DNA from: Geobacter sp.
GTDB taxonomy: Bacteria; Desulfobacterota; Desulfuromonadia; Geobacterales; Geobacteraceae
Assembly (NCBI GenBank): GCA_003857395.1
Contig: RPRC01000213.1
Coordinates: 1-10,223, forward strand
Direction: 5' to 3'
Length of the DNA stretch: 10,223 bases
Positions 7,033 to 10,223 of the stretch are shown one piece after another. The notes below the pieces were generated by a model. The model had not been told where the DNA came from, did no database searches, and was given only the letters and a program-made list of their open reading frames with translations. Each line of letters opens with the position of its first letter. The first letter of the stretch is position 1. The position numbers and the translations under genes were made by a program.

Positions 7033-7052
7033 AAACGGAACCTGCCCCATGA
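7029..7052 (+). CDS. Possible 7-codon coupling ORF before xdhC
   Basis: ATG 7029 to TGA 7050-7052 encodes MKTEPAP. It begins in an ATGA overlap with the leader ORF upstream and ends in an ATGA overlap with xdhC (ATG 7049). It could pass ribosomes to xdhC by reinitiation. It may equally be a chance ORF, as there is no ribosome site of its own. Confidence 0.25.
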   Translation: MKTEPAP

Positions 7053-8164
7053 AACATTTCATTCAAACCATCTGCAATACTCTCACCCGTGGAGAGAGCC
7101 TGGTAATGGCGACCATCGTCACGGCACCCGACCAGGCACGTCTTTCCGGCGCACGGATGCTGATTCACGCCGATGGAAGAATCCATGGCACAATCGGCGG
7201 CGGACTGATGGAAGCCGAGGCACAGCAGATCGCAGCCAATATTTTCACCAGAGCGGAACCTCAAGCTCAGTTGCTGAAATTTACCGGTGAGGCTGCCCTG
7301 CCCATGCACTCACCCTGCGGCAGCGGAACCACGGTGCTCATCGAACCGATCACCGCCACGCCGGACAACCTTGATATTTTCGGCAAGCTTCTCGAGGCAC
7401 TGAAGAAGGGAATGAACTGCTGCCTCCTCACCCGCATCGAGACCGATAGCAAGACGTTGCCGCCTCTGCACCGACAGCTCGTCTGCGCAGGGAAATGGCT
7501 ATGCGGCGGATTGGCCATACGACCCCCGGAAATTTCCGCATTTCTGGAAAAGGCTGCAACTGTCACCGCTCCCGCCATCGACACGCTCGTAGACAGGTTT
7601 TACTTTCTCAATCCGTGGATTGTTCCCAGCACGGTGTACCTCTTCGGAGCGGGCCATGTGGCCCAGGAGGCGGCAGAATTGGCAGGAAAAGCCGGATTCA
7701 GGACGGTTATTCTCGATGATCGTGAAAAATTCGCCAATCCGGAGAGATTCCCCACGGCTGACAAAATTGTCGTGCTGGATTCTTTTGAAAATGCCTTCCA
7801 CGGGCTGGAAATCGACAGTGAAAGTCATGTGATCATCATTACCAGGGGACACCGCCATGAGAAAAATCTTCTACGACAGGCTCTAGCAACACCGGCGGGT
7901 TATATCGGGGTCATCGGCAGCATACGGAAACGCGATGCGCTTTTCAGGGAATTGTCAGCGGAAAACCTGGCCGTCGACGACATGCTTCGCATCTATTGCC
8001 CGATTGGCATTAATGTCCTCGCTGAAAGTCCCCTGGAAATTGCCGTCAGTATTGTTGCCCAACTCATCCAGCTACGTGCAAGAAAAAGAACGGGCAAAAT
8101 ACAGGACAGTGCGCTGCGACTGGGCAGGGAAGTCAAAACAGCGTCTCCGGCAGCCGCTGGATAA
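7049..8164 (+). CDS. xdhC: XdhC/CoxI family protein (molybdenum-enzyme maturation factor)
   Basis: A 371-residue two-domain protein. Residues ~10-100 are the XdhC_CoxI N-terminal domain: MATIVTAP, HADGRIHGTIGGGLMEAE (40-57) and a Cys-Gly segment PCGSGTTVLIEP (89-100). Residues ~195-340 are the C-terminal XdhC Rossmann domain: YLFGAGHVAQEAAELA (197-212), TRGHRHEKNLL, YIGVIGSIRKR (285-295) and IYCPIGINVLAESPLEIAVSIVAQLI (315-340). Family members such as Rhodobacter XdhC bind Moco and help its sulfuration and insertion into xanthine dehydrogenase-type enzymes. No such enzyme gene is adjacent, so the client is unknown. ATG 7049 is chosen because family homology begins there, although no good Shine-Dalgarno is present. 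An in-frame ATG at 6986 touches the terminator T-run. Control probably involves ModE and a Moco riboswitch. The symbol is by family only. Confidence 0.9.
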   Translation: MKHFIQTICNTLTRGESLVMATIVTAPDQARLSGARMLIHADGRIHGTIGGGLMEAEAQQIAANIFTRAEPQAQLLKFTGEAALPMHSPCGSGTTVLIEPITATPDNLDIFGKLLEALKKGMNCCLLTRIETDSKTLPPLHRQLVCAGKWLCGGLAIRPPEISAFLEKAATVTAPAIDTLVDRFYFLNPWIVPSTVYLFGAGHVAQEAAELAGKAGFRTVILDDREKFANPERFPTADKIVVLDSFENAFHGLEIDSESHVIIITRGHRHEKNLLRQALATPAGYIGVIGSIRKRDALFRELSAENLAVDDMLRIYCPIGINVLAESPLEIAVSIVAQLIQLRARKRTGKIQDSALRLGREVKTASPAAAG

Positions 8165-8415
8165 CCGGAAACACCGGGCCGAGGCAGATGCCTCGAAAAA
8201 GCGCCGACCGCCTGTTTCCCGCACAGGTACTGGCGCAAAACCGGGCAAGACAGCACGTACCGGAAAGAAAACCGACAGGTTACCGAGACACCACCGATCG
8301 TCAAACCGGGCATTCACGGACAACAACCCGGCTCAGGCGCGTGCCCGTGGCCTTTTCGGCACCTTTTATGCTACCACCAAAGGTACAGTACATATCAACA
8401 GGAGGAAAGAATAGT
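8165..8415 (+). other. 251-bp structured gap between xdhC and modA
   Basis: No gene is recognised. On the plus strand there are CGAGGC-AGAT-GCCTCG (8180-8195), then GCGCC (8201-8205)/GGCGC (8232-8236) enclosing CCTGT (8211-8215)/ACAGG (8223-8227), and GTGCC/GGCAC (about 8341-8362) followed by CTTTT, which could be a weak terminator. The frame open from 8188 into modA has no homology that I recognise and contains no ribosome site for its upstream start. It may be a 5' regulatory leader for modA or simply a GC-rich spacer. No ModE-like box is present. Confidence 0.45.
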
Positions 8416-9210
8416 ATGAGAAAAACGACCGTAGCACTGATAGCACTTTTTTCCGCGGCAACACTTTTGCTCGGCTCCTTATTGCCAGTCACCACGTATG
8501 CAGCCGACAAGACCTTGATCCGGATTTCGGCAGCCATGAGCCTCAAGAATGCCCTCTCTGACCTGAAGACACGCTATGAGCAAATGGACCCAAACGTTGA
8601 ACTGGAGATCAACTATGCATCCTCCGGACTTCTTCAGAAACAGATCGAGCAGGGAGCCCCGGTCGACATCTATCTTTCCGCCGGGAAAAAGCAGATGGAC
8701 GAACTGGAAGCAAAGGGGTTTCTGCTTCCGGGAACCCGGTCAAATCTTCTTGGAAACGCACTGGTGCTGATTGTTTCCAAAGAAAAGAAATCACAGATCA
8801 AGAGCTTTGCCGATTTGATTGACAAGGCGCAGTCTATCAGCATCGGCCAACCGGAAACGGTACCGGCCGGAAAGTACGCCAAAGAGACGCTGACAAGTCT
8901 CAAGCTCTGGGAAAAGCTTGAAAAGCGCATCATGTTCGCCAAAGACGTACGTCAGGTACTGGCCTACGTGGAATCAGGAAACGTGGATGCCGGAATGGTG
9001 TATCAGACAGACACGGTCGTCCTGAAAAGTGGAGCTGTGGTCGCAGCCGCTCCGGCGGGATCCCATTCACCCATCGTCTACCCTATGGCTATAATAAAAG
9101 ACACAAAAAACCGGGCTGAAGCCGAAAAATTCATGACTTTCCTGAAAACAGCCGCAGCCGCGAAGGTCTTTGAAAAGTACAAATTCATCCCTCTTGGCTC
9201 TCAACACTAG
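8416..9210 (+). CDS. modA: Molybdate-binding periplasmic protein ModA
   Basis: A 264-residue solute-binding protein that delivers molybdate (or tungstate) to the ModBC ABC importer. MRKTTV followed by a hydrophobic stretch to about residue 25 and TYAADK gives a Sec signal peptide, cleaved after Ala29 or Ala30. The mature part has the ligand-site blocks of ModA: SAAMSLKNAL (38-47), YASSGLLQKQIEQGAPVDIYLSA (67-89), TVPAGKYAKE (148-157), KDVRQVLAYVESGNVDAGMVYQTD (176-199) with the tyrosine of the oxyanion site at 196, and PIVYPMAI (219-226). AGGAGG (8400-8405) lies about 10 bases ahead of ATG 8416, deciding this start over the longer frame from 8188. modB and modC do not follow; the next gene is a lipid acyltransferase. 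It may be an orphan or work with transport genes elsewhere. Confidence 0.95.
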   Translation: MRKTTVALIALFSAATLLLGSLLPVTTYAADKTLIRISAAMSLKNALSDLKTRYEQMDPNVELEINYASSGLLQKQIEQGAPVDIYLSAGKKQMDELEAKGFLLPGTRSNLLGNALVLIVSKEKKSQIKSFADLIDKAQSISIGQPETVPAGKYAKETLTSLKLWEKLEKRIMFAKDVRQVLAYVESGNVDAGMVYQTDTVVLKSGAVVAAAPAGSHSPIVYPMAIIKDTKNRAEAEKFMTFLKTAAAAKVFEKYKFIPLGSQH

Positions 9211-9273
9211 CCATTTCCCAGCTGAAAATCCGGGGTAGCTATTCAGCATACTCTGAACCGATGCTAAAAACGT

Positions 9274-9351
9274 TTGTCATCCCCGAGTGACTCTCTTGGG
9301 GATCCATGATTTTGGAATCTAGATTCCCGATTACACTCTCGGGAATGACAA
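9274..9351. repeat. 78-bp palindromic REP/MITE-like repeat
   Basis: TTGTCATCCCCGAG (9274-9287) and CTCGGGAATGACAA (9338-9351) are terminal inverted repeats matching at 13 of 14 positions, with further internal symmetry (GGGGATCC... and ...GGAATCTAGATTCCCGA). The 'GTCATCCCCGAG...CTCGGGAATGAC' form is a widespread bacterial intergenic repeat type. It lies behind modA, where it may stabilise the 3' end of the transcript. Confidence 0.75.
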
Positions 9352-9400
9352 TTTTGAATCAAACTGAATAAATGCAACCCGGAAACAAACCAGCTACCAG

Positions 9401-9437
9401 AAGGCCCCGCCGCACCTCTTCCCGGCGGGGCCTTTTT
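9401..9437 (+). terminator. Strong GC-rich intrinsic terminator
   Basis: AAGGCCCCGCCG (9401-9412) pairs perfectly with CGGCGGGGCCTT (9423-9434) over a 10-nt loop and ends in TTTTT (9433-9437). It separates the modA transcript from the plsC-like gene and, with the A's on the left side of the stem, may also act on the other strand. Confidence 0.93.
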
Positions 9438-9466
9438 GGCGAGCAGCACGGAATAAACAGAATTAA

Positions 9467-9495
9467 TTGACTCTCCCCGGGAAAAAAAGTACTTT
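9467..9495 (+). promoter_or_regulatory. Promoter of the plsC-like gene
   Basis: TTGACT (9467-9472), 17-bp spacer, TACTTT (9490-9495). The -35 is near consensus, the -10 is poor (3 of 6). It lies just behind the terminator. The predicted start near 9502 is downstream of the alternative ATG 9496, which supports ATG 9523 as the gene start. Confidence 0.45.
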
Positions 9496-9509
9496 ATGCA
9501 CGATAAAGT
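9491..9509. promoter_or_regulatory. Operator-like palindrome at the plsC promoter
   Basis: ACTTTAT-GCACG-ATAAAGT, a perfect 7-bp inverted repeat with a 5-bp spacer, overlaps the -10 hexamer and predicted start point. The geometry fits a dimeric repressor site. The cognate regulator is not identifiable from the window. Confidence 0.45.
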
Positions 9510-9522
9510 CCGGGAGTTTTCC

Positions 9523-10223
9523 ATGATACGTGCCATTTTCTTTCTCCTTCTGTTTATACCCTTCACGCTGTTCGTCATCGTCACCGGAGTGCCGATCACC
9601 TTTTTCGACCCGACGGGGAAATTTCTCCATTACTATGGAAAACTCTGGGGGTGTGTTGGCCTTCTGATTGCCGGCACCAAAGTAGAAGTGTACGGAGCAG
9701 AAAAGATTCCCCGTGACGTTCCCGTCATCTTCATGGGCAATCATCAGAGCAATTTCGACATTCTTTCCCTCTACGCGGGTTTGCCACATCATTTCAGCTG
9801 GATTGCCAAGGCAGAACTATTCCGTATCCCCTTTTTCGGCTATGCCATGAAACGTGCCGGCTATCTGCCGCTGGATCGGAGTGATGGTCGTCAAGCCCTG
9901 AGAATGATGGCCTCTGCCGCGGAAAAGATCCGCAACGGCGTTAGTGTCATTCTTTTCCCTGAAGGGACCCGGTCGATGGACGGCAAACTCATCCCCTTCA
10001 AGCGGGGCGGTTTCCTGCTGGCGGCACGGGCGGGAGTTCCCATCGTGCCCTTCACCATTAACGGCAGCGCCTCCGTAAATCCGCCGAAAAGATTGCACAT
10101 CAACAAGGGGAAGATTACCCTCCATTTTGGCGATCCCATCTCGACCGAAGGGGCAACAGGGAAACGTCGGGACGACCTCATTGACCGCGTCAGAGACGCC
10201 ATTGAAAGCAGCCTGGAGGCATA
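9523..10223 (+). CDS. plsC: 1-acyl-sn-glycerol-3-phosphate acyltransferase (PlsC family), end cut at window edge
   Basis: 233 codons plus two bases (TA) are visible, so the stop is probably the next base. The enzyme acylates lysophosphatidic acid at position 2 to make phosphatidic acid for membrane phospholipids. Residues 3-21 (RAIFFLLLFIPFTLFVIVT) form an N-terminal membrane anchor. The acyltransferase motifs are complete: I NHQSNFD (73-79, His74 and Asp79 of the HX4D dyad), II ELFRIPFFGYAMKRAG (98-113), III FPEGTRS (145-151) and IV VPIVPFTI (172-179). GGGAG (9512-9516) lies 6 bases before ATG 9523. An in-frame ATG at 9496 has no good ribosome site and precedes the predicted transcript start. 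Length is normal for the short PlsC form, so the protein is likely almost complete. Confidence 0.93.
   Translation, partial: MIRAIFFLLLFIPFTLFVIVTGVPITFFDPTGKFLHYYGKLWGCVGLLIAGTKVEVYGAEKIPRDVPVIFMGNHQSNFDILSLYAGLPHHFSWIAKAELFRIPFFGYAMKRAGYLPLDRSDGRQALRMMASAAEKIRNGVSVILFPEGTRSMDGKLIPFKRGGFLLAARAGVPIVPFTINGSASVNPPKRLHINKGKITLHFGDPISTEGATGKRRDDLIDRVRDAIESSLEA

Noticed and set aside
6887..7048. In-frame extension of the xdhC-like gene to 6887 or 6986
   Set aside because: 6887 falls within the aptamer and 6986 in the terminator T-run, neither has a ribosome site, and family similarity starts at 7049.
2340..8383. Identical 13-mer CTACCACCAAAGG ahead of aroF (2340-2352) and modA (8371-8383)
   Set aside because: A 13-mer match within 10 kb is expected about once by chance, and the flanks do not match.
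8188..8415. In-frame extension of modA upstream to 8188
   Set aside because: The signal peptide and AGGAGG place the start at 8416. The upstream residues are basic, show no homology I recognise and would bury the signal peptide.

Overview
The window looks like chromosomal DNA of a deltaproteobacterium of the Geobacter/Desulfuromonadales type. This is inferred from GroES/GroEL, a pair of DUF507 genes, a type I-beta DAHP synthase, a ModE-type molybdenum operator of the kind described in Geobacter, and short palindromic repeats typical of those genomes. No phage, plasmid, IS transposase or CRISPR signature is visible.

Left part (1-2435, mostly minus strand): the 5' 320 codons of groEL, preceded by groES, a perfect CIRCE operator and a sigma-70-like promoter (HrcA-type heat-shock control). 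Upstream lie two tandem DUF507 genes separated by a 144-bp repeat with imperfect terminal inverted repeats (MITE/REP-like) and an adjoining small hairpin.

Middle (2436-6800): on the plus strand, a complete DAHP synthase gene (aroF type), preceded by a short ORF with a good Shine-Dalgarno site that overlaps its start. Behind it is a candidate 6S RNA gene with its own promoter, a 7-bp closing stem and a strong terminator. On the minus strand a DUF4177-like small gene directly abuts a full-length polA with intact 5' nuclease, proofreading and polymerase motifs.

Right part (6800-9210, plus strand) is the most interesting region: a molybdenum-themed locus. A ModE-like box overlaps a promoter. It is followed by a probable molybdenum-cofactor (Moco) riboswitch, an intrinsic terminator and a chain of short ORFs coupled by ATGA overlaps that ends at an XdhC/CoxI-family gene whose own start has no clear Shine-Dalgarno site. 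A 251-bp structured gap then leads to modA (periplasmic molybdate-binding protein). modBC and Moco-enzyme subunit genes are not next to it. Together this suggests layered control: molybdate sensed by ModE at the promoter, Moco sensed by RNA in the leader.

Right edge (9211-10223): a palindromic intergenic repeat, a strong GC-rich terminator, then a plsC-like 1-acylglycerol-3-phosphate acyltransferase gene with a promoter overlapped by a perfect 7-bp inverted repeat. The window ends two bases after its 233rd codon.
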